A stretch of DNA of 51,359 nucleotides, taken from the NCBI RefSeq assembly GCF_027257875.1, contig NZ_JAPVQY010000057.1:1-51359 (forward strand), in the 5' to 3' direction. Below are positions 8,744 to 20,455 of the stretch, in pieces; within the stretch, counting starts at the first letter, position 1; every line of letters begins with the position of its first letter. The translations under genes and the position numbers were made by a program. The DNA is from Burkholderia sp. IMCC1007. GTDB taxonomy: Bacteria > Pseudomonadota > Gammaproteobacteria > Burkholderiales > Burkholderiaceae. Below the pieces are notes generated by a model. The model was given only the letters and a program-made list of their open reading frames with translations. It searched no databases and was not told where the DNA came from.

Positions 8744-9323
8744 GTTCGGTCACCGTGAAGTTGAAGCGCTTCCAGTCCGATCCGAGCGTCCAGTCGCGAT
8801 TGTTCACCGCGTCGACTTGGAACGGCTTCGGCATCAGCGCGGTATCGAGCTGCATCCGCACCGACGCCATGTAGGTTTCACCGGCACGCACCTGGTTGCG
8901 GTCGATCACGTGCCACGACGTGATGTGCCTGACGACCGCGAGCGCGTCCTTCAGCGACGGGAAGCCGAGCTGCAGCCCGCCCGTCGACACGCGATATTCG
9001 CGGGTGAGCGGCTGGAACGACAGGCGGATCGTCTGCGACACCGACACCGGCTGCTCGTCGAACCAGTACCAGCGCGCGCGACTCAGTTCGAAGTCGGTCG
9101 TGAAGTAGAGCGGGATGCCCTTGTTGACCGCATCCTCGAGGTTCGGATTGAGCTCGAAATCGAAGCGGGCATCGAGGCTCCAGCCGCTTCCGTCGGCCTG
9201 CAGCGATGCACGCTGCACGGCGATCGATTCGGCATGCACCGGCCGAACGACAGTCAGGCACAGCGCAAGCGCGACCATCAGGACGGCTGCAAGCCGAAGT
9301 GGAAAAAGGTGTTTGATCGTCAC
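8733..9323 (-). CDS. DUF4390 exported protein
   Basis: This 196-residue protein starts at GTG (complement of 9321-9323), which overlaps the rsmB stop (GTGA). A clear signal peptide (LAAVLMVALALCLTVVRPVHA) ends near residue 31. The rest is a beta-rich domain typical of DUF4390 (WSLDARFDFELNPNLEDAVNKGIPLYFTTDFEL). DUF4390 genes are commonly found between rsmB and the ntrYX-like genes in betaproteobacteria; a periplasmic accessory role for the kinase is a reasonable inference but not shown. It overlaps the kinase start by 11 bases. Confidence 0.88.
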   Translation of the reverse strand: MTIKHLFPLRLAAVLMVALALCLTVVRPVHAESIAVQRASLQADGSGWSLDARFDFELNPNLEDAVNKGIPLYFTTDFELSRARWYWFDEQPVSVSQTIRLSFQPLTREYRVSTGGLQLGFPSLKDALAVVRHITSWHVIDRNQVRAGETYMASVRMQLDTALMPKPFQVDAVNNRDWTLGSDWKRFNFTVTERAK

Positions 9324-10708
9324 CGTTTCTGAAACCGCGCGTAGAAGAATCCGTCGTGATCGGTGTTCTGGTCGAGTGCGCCGGCCGCCCCGCCGCGCAC
9401 GCCGCCCGGCAGCAGTTGGCCGGGCGCGTCCAATCGTACCGCATCTTCACAGGCCGCTTCAAACCAGCGCGCCTGCAATTCGCCTTCTTCGGGAAAGATC
9501 GAACAGGTCACGTAAAGCAGTTCGCCGCCCGGCTTCACGAGCGGCCACAGCGCCGACAGGATGCGGCGTTGTTCCACGACGAGCGCCGCGATGTCGGCTT
9601 CGCGGCGCAGCCAGCGGATATCGGGATGGCGACGCACGATGCCGGACGCCGAGCACGGCACGTCGGCGAGGATGCGATCGAACGGACGACCGTCGTACCA
9701 TGCTTGCGGCGCGCCCGCATCGCCGACGCGCACGTCCGCCGTGAGCGACAGCCGCGCGAGATTCTCGCCGATGCGCGCCGCGCGCGTCGCATCGCTCTCC
9801 AGCGCAACGACTTCCGCGTCCGCCAGCTCGAGGATATGACCGGTCTTGCCGCCCGGTGCCGCGCACGCGTCGAGCACGCGCATGCCGTCGCGCGCACCGA
9901 GCCATTCGGCCGCGAGCTGCGCGCCGGCATCCTGCACCGACACGACGCCGTCGGCGAAACCCGGAATGCGGTCGACCGGCAACGCCGACGCGAGCCGCAC
10001 CGCATGGCGGCCGATCGCGGTCGCTTCGATCCCGCTGGCGCGCAGCGTGTCGAGATACGCGTCGACGCTCGCGCGGCGAGCGTTCACGCGCAGCGTCAGC
10101 GGCCCCTGGCGCTCGCCGGCCTCGAGGATCGCCTGCCACGTGTCGGGCCATGCGCGCTTCACCGCGTCGACCCACCAGGTACGGTAATTCCAGCGCGCAA
10201 CCGGATCGCCCTGCAGCGCCGCGACGAGCGCATCGCGCTCGCGCAGGAAACGTCGCAGCACCGCGTTGACCAAGCCCTTCGCGAATGCGTATTCGCGTCG
10301 GCCGCCGATTACCGTCACGGCCTGGTCGACGATCGTGAACGCCGGATACGCCGCTGCGTCCTCCGGATCGAGCAGCAACGCGAGCGCGCCGGCAAGCACC
10401 GCATGCACATGCGCGGGCGGCGCCTTGCTGACGAGCTTGCCGATCAGCCAGTCCGCCGTGCCCAGACGACGCATCGTCCGGTACGCGACGTCCTGCGTCG
10501 CGCCGCGCGCCAGCGCCTGCGCGCCGTCCGGCATCTGCGCGAACACCGCGGCGAGTGCCGCCGGCAGCGCGGTGCCGCGCCGCACCGCATCGACTGCCTG
10601 CGCGGCCGCGTCGAGCGCGAAGCCGAGCGAATCGGGCGCGAGGTGCAGCGCGGACAGGCGCGCAGGGCGGCCGGCGGTAGACGGGGCAGAGGAACGGGTT
10701 CGTGTCAT
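9320..10708 (-). CDS. rsmB: 16S rRNA (cytosine(967)-C5)-methyltransferase RsmB
   Basis: This 462-residue enzyme methylates C967 of 16S rRNA with SAM. An N-terminal NusB-like RNA-binding domain (about 25-165) is followed by the methyltransferase domain. That carries the SAM loop DACAAPGGKT (280-289), the general catalytic/release cysteine in ADVPCSASG (Cys352) and the nucleophile Cys402 in YVTCSIFPEE. The start is ATG. It is translationally coupled to DUF4390 by a four-base overlap and so probably heads an rsmB-DUF4390-kinase-regulator operon. The order def-fmt-rsmB of many bacteria is preserved here with two genes inserted. Confidence 0.95.
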   Translation of the reverse strand: MTRTRSSAPSTAGRPARLSALHLAPDSLGFALDAAAQAVDAVRRGTALPAALAAVFAQMPDGAQALARGATQDVAYRTMRRLGTADWLIGKLVSKAPPAHVHAVLAGALALLLDPEDAAAYPAFTIVDQAVTVIGGRREYAFAKGLVNAVLRRFLRERDALVAALQGDPVARWNYRTWWVDAVKRAWPDTWQAILEAGERQGPLTLRVNARRASVDAYLDTLRASGIEATAIGRHAVRLASALPVDRIPGFADGVVSVQDAGAQLAAEWLGARDGMRVLDACAAPGGKTGHILELADAEVVALESDATRAARIGENLARLSLTADVRVGDAGAPQAWYDGRPFDRILADVPCSASGIVRRHPDIRWLRREADIAALVVEQRRILSALWPLVKPGGELLYVTCSIFPEEGELQARWFEAACEDAVRLDAPGQLLPGGVRGGAAGALDQNTDHDGFFYARFQKR

Positions 10709-10834
10709 CGGAGCAAAATCGGCAAACGGGGCGCGGCAGCCGGCGAGGCCTCTACGGCCGCGTAGCCGCGCGATCCCAAACCGCGCATTGTATCGCGCGG
10801 TCCATGCGGCCCCTTTACGGGGCGCGCAAATGAA

Positions 10835-10855
10835 ACGCCCCGCAGCGCGGGGCGT
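10835..10855 (-). terminator. Probable htpX terminator
   Basis: An eight-base-pair GC-rich stem (ACGCCCCG/CGGGGCGT, five-base loop) lies 3' of htpX on the minus strand and is followed by an interrupted T tract (TTTCATTT). The tract is weak, so efficiency is uncertain. Confidence 0.55.
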
Positions 10856-10884
10856 GCGGGGCGATGCGTGGAGTGCGACGCGGC

Positions 10885-11742
10885 TTAGTCGAAACGGCCG
10901 GTGCGCGCCATCTCCATCAGGCGCGCGATGCGCTCCTCGGTGGCCGGGTGCGTGGAGAACAGGTTCTGCAGGCCGCCGCCGTGCAGCGGATTCATGATCA
11001 TCATCTGCGCGGTGGCCGGATGCGCTTCAGCCGCCTGGAACGGGATGCCGGCCGCATAGCGATGGATCTTGTCGAGCGCGGTGGCGAGCGACTGCGGATC
11101 GCCGGAGATCTGCGCGCCGCCGCGGTCGGCTTCGAATTCCCGCGCACGCGAGATCGCCATCTGGATCAGCGCGCCGGCGATCGGTGCGAGCAGCGCGACC
11201 GCGATCCCGGCGATCGGATTGGCCGGCCGGCCGTTCTCGTCGCGACCGCCGAAGAACATCGCGAAATTGGCCAGCGCCGAAATCGCGCCCGCCATCGTCG
11301 CGGTGATCGTCGAGATCAGGATGTCGCGGTGCTTCACGTGCGCGAGTTCGTGCGCCATCACGCCGCGCATTTCGCGCTCGGACAGCACGCGCAGGATGCC
11401 CGTCGTCGCGGCAACCGCCGCGTGCTCGGGATTGCGGCCGGTAGCGAATGCGTTCGGCGCATCTTCGTTGATCAGGTAGACGCGCGGCATCGGCAGGTTC
11501 GCGCGCGTGGCCAGCTCGCGCACCATCCGGTAGAACTGCGGCGCCGTGTTCTCGTCGACTTCCTGCGCGTTGTACATGCGCAGCACCATCTTGTCGGAGA
11601 ACCAGTACGAGAAGAAGTTCATGCCGAGCGCGAACAACAGCGCGATCGTCATGCCGCGCGAGCCGCCGATCATGCCGCCGATCACGATGAACAGGGCCGT
11701 GATCCCGGCCATCAGCATTGCCGTTTTGACCCAATTGAACAT
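10885..11742 (-). CDS. htpX: Membrane zinc metalloprotease HtpX
   Basis: HtpX is an inner-membrane M48 protease that helps degrade misfolded membrane proteins. The 285-residue protein has two N-terminal helices (about 5-48), the HELAH zinc motif (His131, Glu132, His135), the downstream EFEAD zinc-ligand helix, and further hydrophobic segments (about 145-185). I place the start at the ATG ending at 11742, because an AAGGAG site lies five bases upstream. The in-frame GTG six bases earlier would sit inside that site. Confidence 0.95.
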   Translation of the reverse strand: MFNWVKTAMLMAGITALFIVIGGMIGGSRGMTIALLFALGMNFFSYWFSDKMVLRMYNAQEVDENTAPQFYRMVRELATRANLPMPRVYLINEDAPNAFATGRNPEHAAVAATTGILRVLSEREMRGVMAHELAHVKHRDILISTITATMAGAISALANFAMFFGGRDENGRPANPIAGIAVALLAPIAGALIQMAISRAREFEADRGGAQISGDPQSLATALDKIHRYAAGIPFQAAEAHPATAQMMIMNPLHGGGLQNLFSTHPATEERIARLMEMARTGRFD

Positions 11743-11841
11743 ACCCACTCCTTATCCGTCAGGGGACCACCGCACATCAGCAGGTGCGGCGAGAAATTGT
11801 AAGCGATTTGTTAGATAAGGTCTTGCCGGAAAAATTCAATC

Positions 11842-12480
11842 TCAGCGTTGCGACGCCGCCAGCCGCAGGCCGAGGCCGACGAACGCGCTGCCGACCGTGC
11901 GGTCGAGCCACTTCTTGACGCCCGGCTTGCCGGAAAAGCGCTGCGTGACGCTGCCGGCGACCCATGCGACGACGCTGGTCCAGATGGTGCTCATCACGAC
12001 GAACACCGACCCGAGGGCCAGGAACGCCAGTGCCTTGTGCGGGCTGTCGGCCGACACGAACTGCGGGAAGAACGACACGAAGAACAGCACGACCTTCGGA
12101 TTCAGCACGTTGGTCCAGAAACCCTGCATGAACAGCTGGCGCAGCGGTTTCGCGGCAGTGACCTGCGCATCGGCATTCGCCGGCGCGGCCGCCTGCTTCG
12201 TGACGATCATCCGCACGCCGAGGTAGATCAGGTAGGCGGCACCGACCAGCTTGATCACCGTGAACGCGGTGGCTGACGCCGCGAGCAGCGCGGTCAGACC
12301 GAATGCGCACGCGAGCGCGTGCACGCAGCAGCCGGCCGAGATGCCGAGCGCCGACATCAGCCCCGCGCCGCGGCCCTGCGCAACGCTGCGGCCGACGATA
12401 TACGCGGTATCCGGGCCGGGCGTGACGTTCAGCAGGAAAACCGCGAGCACGAAGAAGCCGAAATGGGTGATGCCAAGCAT
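11842..12480 (-). CDS. LysE/RhtB family amino-acid exporter
   Basis: This 212-residue integral membrane protein has about six hydrophobic helices. It carries the family signature near the N-terminus (LLNVTPGPDTAYIVGRSVAQGRGAG) and PKVVLFFVSFFPQF in the middle. LysE/RhtB proteins export amino acids or small amphiphiles by proton antiport; the substrate cannot be assigned. A GAGG site precedes the ATG. It lies alone between fmt and htpX on the same strand. Confidence 0.9.
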   Translation of the reverse strand: MLGITHFGFFVLAVFLLNVTPGPDTAYIVGRSVAQGRGAGLMSALGISAGCCVHALACAFGLTALLAASATAFTVIKLVGAAYLIYLGVRMIVTKQAAAPANADAQVTAAKPLRQLFMQGFWTNVLNPKVVLFFVSFFPQFVSADSPHKALAFLALGSVFVVMSTIWTSVVAWVAGSVTQRFSGKPGVKKWLDRTVGSAFVGLGLRLAASQR

Positions 12481-12590
12481 GAAAACCTCAAAACCGAAAA
12501 GCGCAGGGAAATTCTACGCGCGCCTGACGCGCCGCGCGACTCGGCCATCCGGCCGCTTGTGCGCGGCCGCCACGCCGTGTCGAATGGCGC

Positions 12591-13574
12591 TCAGGCCGCG
12601 TCGGGCAACGTGAAGCGCTGGCCGGCAGCGAGCGGCGATCCGGCCAGGAATTCGCGCGCGGGCAGCCGCTTGCCGCCCGGCTTCTGCAATTGCGTCACGC
12701 GCAGCGCGCCGCTGCCGCAGGCGACGATCACGCCTTCCGGTGCGGCTTCGACGATCGTGCCGGGCGCCGCGTCGCCGCGTGCTGCCACGGCCTCGGCCGC
12801 CCACAGCTTGATTGGCGCGCCGTCGAGCGTCGCGACGCCGCCCGGGAACGGATCGAACGCGCGCACCTGGCGCGCGAGCACGTCGGCCGGCTTGCGCCAG
12901 TCGAGCGCCGCCTCGTGCTTGCCGATCTTCTCCGCGTAGGTCACGCCGTCGGCCGGCTGCGGTGTGGCGGGCAACGCACCGTCACGCTCCAGCCGCACGA
13001 GCGCGTCGACGATCAGCCGCGCGCCGTCGGCGGCCAGCCGGTCGTGCAGCGTCGCGGTCGTATCGTCGGGTGCGATCGCGATGCGCGCTTCGTCGATCAT
13101 CGCGCCGGTGTCGAGGCCGACATCCATCTGCATCAGCGTGACGCCCGTGTCGGCGTCGCCCGCCTCGATCGCGCGGTGGATCGGCGCGGCGCCGCGCCAG
13201 CGCGGCAGCAGCGACGCATGGATATTGATGCAGCCGGCGCGCGGGATATCGAGCACTTCCTGCGGCAGCAGCAGCCCGTATGCAGCGACCACCATCACGT
13301 CGTGCGGGGTCGTGCGCAGCAGCTCGATCGCGTCGGCCGCTTCCTGCGGGTACTTGCCCGAGCGGCGCAGCGACGGCGGCTGCGCGACGGGCATCCCATG
13401 CTCGACGGCATAGCGCTTCACCGCGCTCGCCTGCAGCTTCATCCCGCGCCCGGCGGGGCGATCGGGCTGGGTGAGCACGAGCGGCACCGGAAAACCGGCC
13501 TCGTGGATCGCGGCAAGTGCGGCCGCGGCGAATTCCGGCGTGCCGGCAAAAATCACGCGCAACGTATGGGTCAT
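12591..13574 (-). CDS. fmt: Methionyl-tRNA formyltransferase
   Basis: Fmt formylates initiator Met-tRNA using 10-formyltetrahydrofolate. The 327-residue protein starts at the ATG ending at 13574. It shows the FAGTPEFAA start, the catalytic region INIHASLLPRWRG (Asn117, His119, SLLPRWRG 121-128) and VGLDTG with the catalytic Asp near 155, then a C-terminal OB-like tRNA-binding domain ending in the KRLPAREFLAG region. It lies 32 bases after def, the enzyme that later removes the formyl group, the conserved def-fmt pair. Confidence 0.96.
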   Translation of the reverse strand: MTHTLRVIFAGTPEFAAAALAAIHEAGFPVPLVLTQPDRPAGRGMKLQASAVKRYAVEHGMPVAQPPSLRRSGKYPQEAADAIELLRTTPHDVMVVAAYGLLLPQEVLDIPRAGCINIHASLLPRWRGAAPIHRAIEAGDADTGVTLMQMDVGLDTGAMIDEARIAIAPDDTTATLHDRLAADGARLIVDALVRLERDGALPATPQPADGVTYAEKIGKHEAALDWRKPADVLARQVRAFDPFPGGVATLDGAPIKLWAAEAVAARGDAAPGTIVEAAPEGVIVACGSGALRVTQLQKPGGKRLPAREFLAGSPLAAGQRFTLPDAA

Positions 13575-13606
13575 GACAGCGTTCGGGAGAGCTTGGCGAA
13601 CACGCG

Positions 13607-14110
13607 TCACATCGCGCGTTCGAGTTTCTTCATCTTCGTCTTGATGCGCGTCTGCTTCAGCGGCGACAGATATTCGACGAACACGCGCCCCATCAGGTGA
13701 TCCATCTCGTGCTGCACGCACACGGCCAGCAGGCCCTCGCAGTCGAGCTCGAAAGTTTCGCCCTGCTCGTTGAGCGCACGCACGCGCACGTGGTCGGGAC
13801 GCTCGACTTCGTCGTAGATGCCGGGCACCGACAGGCAGCCTTCCTCGTACACCTGCTTGACGTCGCTCGACCAGACGATCTCGGGATTGATGAACGCGCG
13901 CAGCTCGTTCTTGTCCTCGGACACGTCGATCACGATCACACGCTCGTGCACGTCGACCTGCGTGGCTGCCAGGCCGATGCCCGGCGCTGCGTACATGGTT
14001 TCGGCCATGTCGGCGACGAGCTTGCGGATCCGGTCGTCGACCTTGTCGACGGGCTTGGCGACCTTGTGCAGCCGCTTGTCGGGGTAATGAAGAATGTTCA
14101 GCAATGCCAT
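13607..14110 (-). CDS. def: Peptide deformylase
   Basis: This iron/zinc peptidase removes the N-formyl group from nascent proteins. The 167-residue protein contains all three family motifs: GIGLAATQ (44-51), EGCLS with metal ligand Cys92, and QHEMDH with His134, Glu135 and His138. The start at the ATG ending at 14110 gives the canonical MALLNILHYPDKRL N-terminus. It is first in def-fmt and divergent from dprA, with about 230 bases of shared upstream sequence. Confidence 0.97.
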   Translation of the reverse strand: MALLNILHYPDKRLHKVAKPVDKVDDRIRKLVADMAETMYAAPGIGLAATQVDVHERVIVIDVSEDKNELRAFINPEIVWSSDVKQVYEEGCLSVPGIYDEVERPDHVRVRALNEQGETFELDCEGLLAVCVQHEMDHLMGRVFVEYLSPLKQTRIKTKMKKLERAM

Positions 14111-14340
14111 GGTGTTCGGTATTCGGTGGAGCGGCGTGCCGCATCGGCCATCCGGCCGGCTGGCGCCGCCGCCGGGATGCAATGAAGATGAGGCGAACGC
14201 GCGGCATATCAATGCCGCGGGTCAAGCCTCCTGCAATCGGCCGGACGCCTGCGCGCGCGGCCCTGTCGAGTATTTCGGATGATGAAAATTTTATCATGGC
14301 GCGACGTCGTTCGCTGGTCGTCGCGTTCGAAGGGAACCTC

Positions 14341-15639
14341 ATGTCGCCGCAAGCGCTGACCCCATCCGCGCTGCGCGCGTGGCTGCAACTCGCGCATGCG
14401 CCGGGCCTCGCCCCGCCCGTGCTGCAGGTTCTGCTCGATGCATTCGGCACGCCCGCGGCGCTGCTGCGCGCGTCCGACGACGCAATCGTTGCGGCGAGCA
14501 GCGCCGCCGCCGCGCAGGCGGTACGCGCGAGCGAGCGGGACGATCTCGACGCGCGCACCGACGCCGCGCTCGCGTGGCTCGATGCGCCGGGCAACGTGAT
14601 CGTCACGCTCAACGATCCCGCGTACCCGCCGCGGCTGCGCGACCTGCACGATCCGCCGCCGCTGCTATATGTAAAGGGCCGGCTCGATCTGCTGCACGCC
14701 CGCGGCCTTGCCGTGGTCGGCAGCCGCCACGCCACGCCGCAAGGGCTGGCCGACGCGACACACTTCGCCCACGCGCTGTCCGACGCGGGGCTCGCGATCG
14801 TTTCCGGCCTCGCGCTCGGCATCGACGCGGCCGCGCATCGCGGCGGGCTCGACGGCCGCTCGGGCACGATCGCGGTGATCGCGACCGGCGCCGATCTCGT
14901 CTACCCGGCGCGGCACCGTGCGCTCGCCCACGAAATCGCCGCACACGGCACGATCGTGTCGGAATGGCCGCTCGGCACGCCCGCGCGGGCGTCGCATTTC
15001 CCGCAGCGCAACCGGCTGATCGCCGCGCTCGGGCTCGGCGTGCTCGTCGTCGAAGCCGCGCCGCGCTCCGGTTCGCTGATCACGGCGCGGCTCGCGAACG
15101 AGCTGGGCCGCGACGTGTTCGCGATGCCCGGTTCGATCCACGCGCCGCTCGCGCAGGGCTGCCATGCGCTGATCCGCGACGGCGCGAAGCTCGCCGCGGC
15201 GCCGCTCGACGTACTCGAGGAATACGGGCTGGGTGAACCAACGGCTCATCCTCATACCGCCGACGGCGCAGCACGCGCCGAGAATTCGGGCGCAATCGCG
15301 GGCAACGGCGCTGAATCCGGCCATGCCGGCCGGCGCGCGGCCGCGCATCGGGCGCAAGCAGCGCCGGCCGATCCAGCGGCGGGAGGCCGGATCGAAGCCG
15401 CGCCGCCCGCGCTGCCGGAATCTCCGGCAGAACGATCGGTGCTCGCCGCGCTCGGATATGGCCCCGTTACTTACGAATGGCTCGCCGAGCACACCGGCCT
15501 GTCCGACGACGTGCTGCACGGCGTGCTGCTCGCGCTGGAACTGGCCGGCCGCATCGCGAGCGTCGCCGGCGGACGCTTCGCGCGGCTCGATGCGGCGCCC
15601 ACCCCGCCTGCGTCCGGCGTGCTACATTCCCCCGCATAG
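14341..15639 (+). CDS. dprA: DNA-processing protein DprA (Smf)
   Basis: DprA binds incoming single-stranded DNA during natural transformation and loads RecA. The 432-residue protein has an N-terminal helical region, then a Rossmann-like domain. Visible motifs are VVGSRHATPQG (about 124-134), SGLALGIDAAAHRG, TGADLVYPARH, SEWPLGT, FPQRNRLIA and PRSGSLITARLA. An Ala/Glu-rich linker leads to a C-terminal winged helix (SVLAALGYGPVTYEWLAEHTGLS). The ATG at 14341 is preferred because AAGGGAA lies directly upstream and the conserved N-terminus starts there; an in-frame ATG at 14296 is possible. Confidence 0.94.
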   Translation: MSPQALTPSALRAWLQLAHAPGLAPPVLQVLLDAFGTPAALLRASDDAIVAASSAAAAQAVRASERDDLDARTDAALAWLDAPGNVIVTLNDPAYPPRLRDLHDPPPLLYVKGRLDLLHARGLAVVGSRHATPQGLADATHFAHALSDAGLAIVSGLALGIDAAAHRGGLDGRSGTIAVIATGADLVYPARHRALAHEIAAHGTIVSEWPLGTPARASHFPQRNRLIAALGLGVLVVEAAPRSGSLITARLANELGRDVFAMPGSIHAPLAQGCHALIRDGAKLAAAPLDVLEEYGLGEPTAHPHTADGAARAENSGAIAGNGAESGHAGRRAAAHRAQAAPADPAAGGRIEAAPPALPESPAERSVLAALGYGPVTYEWLAEHTGLSDDVLHGVLLALELAGRIASVAGGRFARLDAAPTPPASGVLHSPA

Positions 15640-15675
15640 GGGCGGCCGCGCCGCCAAAGACATCCAAGGAAATCC

Positions 15676-16056
15676 ATGCCCGCGCTGAATCTCGACACCG
15701 ACGCAGATCGGATCGCCGAGCGCCTCGCCGATCCCGACACGCTGCTGGTTGCCTGCCTGTGCGCCGAATGGTGCGGCACGTGCCGCGACTACCGGACGGC
15801 GTTCGACCAGCTCGCCGACGCCCATCCCGATGCCTGCTTCGCGTGGATCGACATTGAAACCCACGCCGACCAGCTCGATGATCTGGACGTCGAGAATTTC
15901 CCGACCATCCTGATCGAGGACGCCAACACCGCGCGCTTCTTCGGCACGGTGCTGCCGCACGCGGCGATCGTCGAACGGATGCTGTCCGACCTGACTGCGG
16001 TGCCCGGCACGCCGCACGCACCGAAATTGCGCAACGTGCTGAACGTCGAGGCGTGA
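15676..16056 (+). CDS. Thioredoxin-fold protein with CGTC active site
   Basis: This 126-residue cytoplasmic protein has a thioredoxin fold with Cys33 and Cys36 in AEWCGTCRDY, aspartate-rich helices and the cis-Pro region NFPTILI. The CGTC dipeptide differs from CGPC of housekeeping thioredoxin, so redox behaviour may differ. No signal peptide is present. AAGGAAA precedes the ATG. It lies 36 bases after dprA on the same strand and may be co-transcribed with it; its substrate is unknown. Confidence 0.85.
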   Translation: MPALNLDTDADRIAERLADPDTLLVACLCAEWCGTCRDYRTAFDQLADAHPDACFAWIDIETHADQLDDLDVENFPTILIEDANTARFFGTVLPHAAIVERMLSDLTAVPGTPHAPKLRNVLNVEA

Positions 16057-16246
16057 ACCGCGCCCGGCCGGGCGGCTTGTCGCGCCGTTGCGCGGGCCGC
16101 CGTGCCGGCCGCTTGCCGCCGTTGCAGCCCCCCTCTATGATGGGCCGCTTTTTGCACGCCGCGCCGCCGTCGCTGCGGCGTGTGCTATAAAGCCGTCGTA
16201 AAAGGGACCCACACCGGCGAACCCGGTCTACCAACATACACCTGTC

Positions 16247-18844
<2,598 letters not shown>

Positions 18845-18901
18845 CCATGGCGACCTGAGCGCCGGGGCTGCCCCGGCGCATCGGGCATCGTCGCATGGCG
18901 T

Positions 18902-18938
18902 AAAAAAACGCGGATCGATCGCTCGATCCGCGTTTTTT
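18902..18938. terminator. Bidirectional terminator between topB and lysR
   Basis: CGCGGATCGA and TCGATCCGCG form a ten-base-pair stem with an A-run upstream and a T-run downstream, between convergent genes, so it suits both strands. Confidence 0.88.
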
Positions 18939-18976
18939 CTTTGGGCCGACGGCAATCGCCGCCCGGCGACGCGCCG

Positions 18977-20026
18977 TTACAGCGGCGACGGCACCGCCAC
19001 ACGCGGGCGCGGCGAACGCGCGAGACGCGGCTGCAGGTTCGGGTCGGTCGACTCGGGCGGCTCGGCGCGCATTTCCACGCCGATCGGCGCAGGCGCCGCG
19101 CCTTGCGACGCCCATTGCTCGCCCATCGTCGCGTCGGTCGAGTGGCTGAAATGCTCGACCAGGTGGTCGATGAACGTGCGGACCTTCGCGGGCAGGTGAC
19201 GCCGGCTCGGATACGCGATGTTGATCTCGACCTGCGGCAGCCGGAAATCCGGCAGCAGCCGCACCAGCGCGCCGCGCGCGATGTCGCCGCCGATCAGGTA
19301 GCTCGGCAGGATCGCGATACCCATGCCGAGCAGCGCGAACTGGCGCAGCATCGCAGTGTTGTTCGCGACGATCACGTTGGTCGGCCGCACGCGCACTTCG
19401 CCGTCCGGACCCGTAAACACGCGCTCGTCGCCCCAGTATTCGGTCGGCAGGCTGAGCGCCGGGTGCTCGATGAGCTGCTCCGGATGCGTCGGCACGCCGT
19501 GCTTTTCGAGATAGCTCGGTGTCGCGCACACCGTCATGCAGCCCGTGGTCAGCCGCCGCGTGACGATGCTTGCGCTGCGCATCTGGCGCGTGACGACGAT
19601 GCCGACATCGAAACCTTCCTCGACGAGATCGACCTGGCGATCGACCAGCGTCAGATCCGGCACCACTTTCGGGAAATTCTCGGTGTACGACTGCAGCACG
19701 GGCGCGAGGTTATGCAGGCCGAATACGACCGGCGCGACGATGCGCAACGTGCCGACCGGCTCGTGGTTGCGCGCGACGACCATCTGTTCGACGTCCTCGA
19801 GCTCATCGAGAATCTGGCGCGCCCGCTCCAGATAGACCTGACCCGACTCCGTCAGCGAAAGGCTGCGCGTGGTGCGGTTCAGCAAACGCGTGCCGAGCCG
19901 GCCTTCGAGATCGGCGACGTGACGCGTCGCGACCGCGTTCGAGATATCCATTGCGCTCGCGGCCCGCGCGAAACTGCCGAGATCCGCAACCTTGACGAAC
20001 ACGCGCATCGACTGCAAATGATCCAT
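18977..20026 (-). CDS. LysR-family transcriptional regulator
   Basis: The 349-residue protein has an N-terminal winged HTH (SFARAASAMDISNAVATRHVADLEGRLGTRLLNRTTR, about 17-53) and a periplasmic-binding-like effector domain (about 90-300). An unusual Pro/Arg-rich C-terminal tail of about 40 residues makes it longer than typical LysR proteins (about 300). It is divergent from a D-2-hydroxyacid dehydrogenase gene, with about 430 bases between them, the usual arrangement for a LysR regulator and its target. The effector is unknown. Confidence 0.9.
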   Translation of the reverse strand: MDHLQSMRVFVKVADLGSFARAASAMDISNAVATRHVADLEGRLGTRLLNRTTRSLSLTESGQVYLERARQILDELEDVEQMVVARNHEPVGTLRIVAPVVFGLHNLAPVLQSYTENFPKVVPDLTLVDRQVDLVEEGFDVGIVVTRQMRSASIVTRRLTTGCMTVCATPSYLEKHGVPTHPEQLIEHPALSLPTEYWGDERVFTGPDGEVRVRPTNVIVANNTAMLRQFALLGMGIAILPSYLIGGDIARGALVRLLPDFRLPQVEINIAYPSRRHLPAKVRTFIDHLVEHFSHSTDATMGEQWASQGAAPAPIGVEMRAEPPESTDPNLQPRLARSPRPRVAVPSPL

Positions 20027-20455
20027 AAACGACTCCTGCCGCTGTTACAACTTCAAAAAGTTGAAGCAAATGCGTAATTCTCCTACGACAGCGGAAAAGA
20101 TGCAGAGTTGCCTAACGAGACCGCTAAACGAGATAAAAATAGTCAAAAATCCTCGCTGGTTGCGGATACTTGATCCAATTATTCTGATTGCAGCAACAAT
20201 TGGGTGAACCTCGGCGGGGAAGTGGACGAATGAGGAAAGACGTGTTTGATGCGACACAGCAGCGCACCACGCGTCATCGCACGCAAGCAGCGCCGGATCA
20301 GGCCGGCGCCGATTGCGGCGGAGCGTAACAACCTGTTAAAAAGACACCACCGAGCACGCCGACGTAGCATCATGTCGGCCCCGGCCGGGCGGGACGGGTG
20401 CGCGACGTGCGCCGCCGCCACCGCTGCCGCCTTCTACGCGCGATTCCCGCTGACC
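20027..20455. other. Divergent regulatory region lysR/2-hydroxyacid dehydrogenase
   Basis: This 429-base region has a more AT-rich half (about 20050-20240). It contains the inverted repeat CCAATT-N17-AATTGG at 20175-20203, which encloses the smaller palindrome TTGCAGCAA. I see no supportable gene here. Confidence 0.6.
20175..20203. promoter_or_regulatory. Inverted repeat, candidate LysR operator
   Basis: CCAATT at 20175-20180 and AATTGG at 20198-20203 are perfect inverted half-sites 17 bases apart, with TTGCAGCAA between them. The position between a LysR gene and its divergent neighbour suggests regulator binding. Binding is inferred only. Confidence 0.4.
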
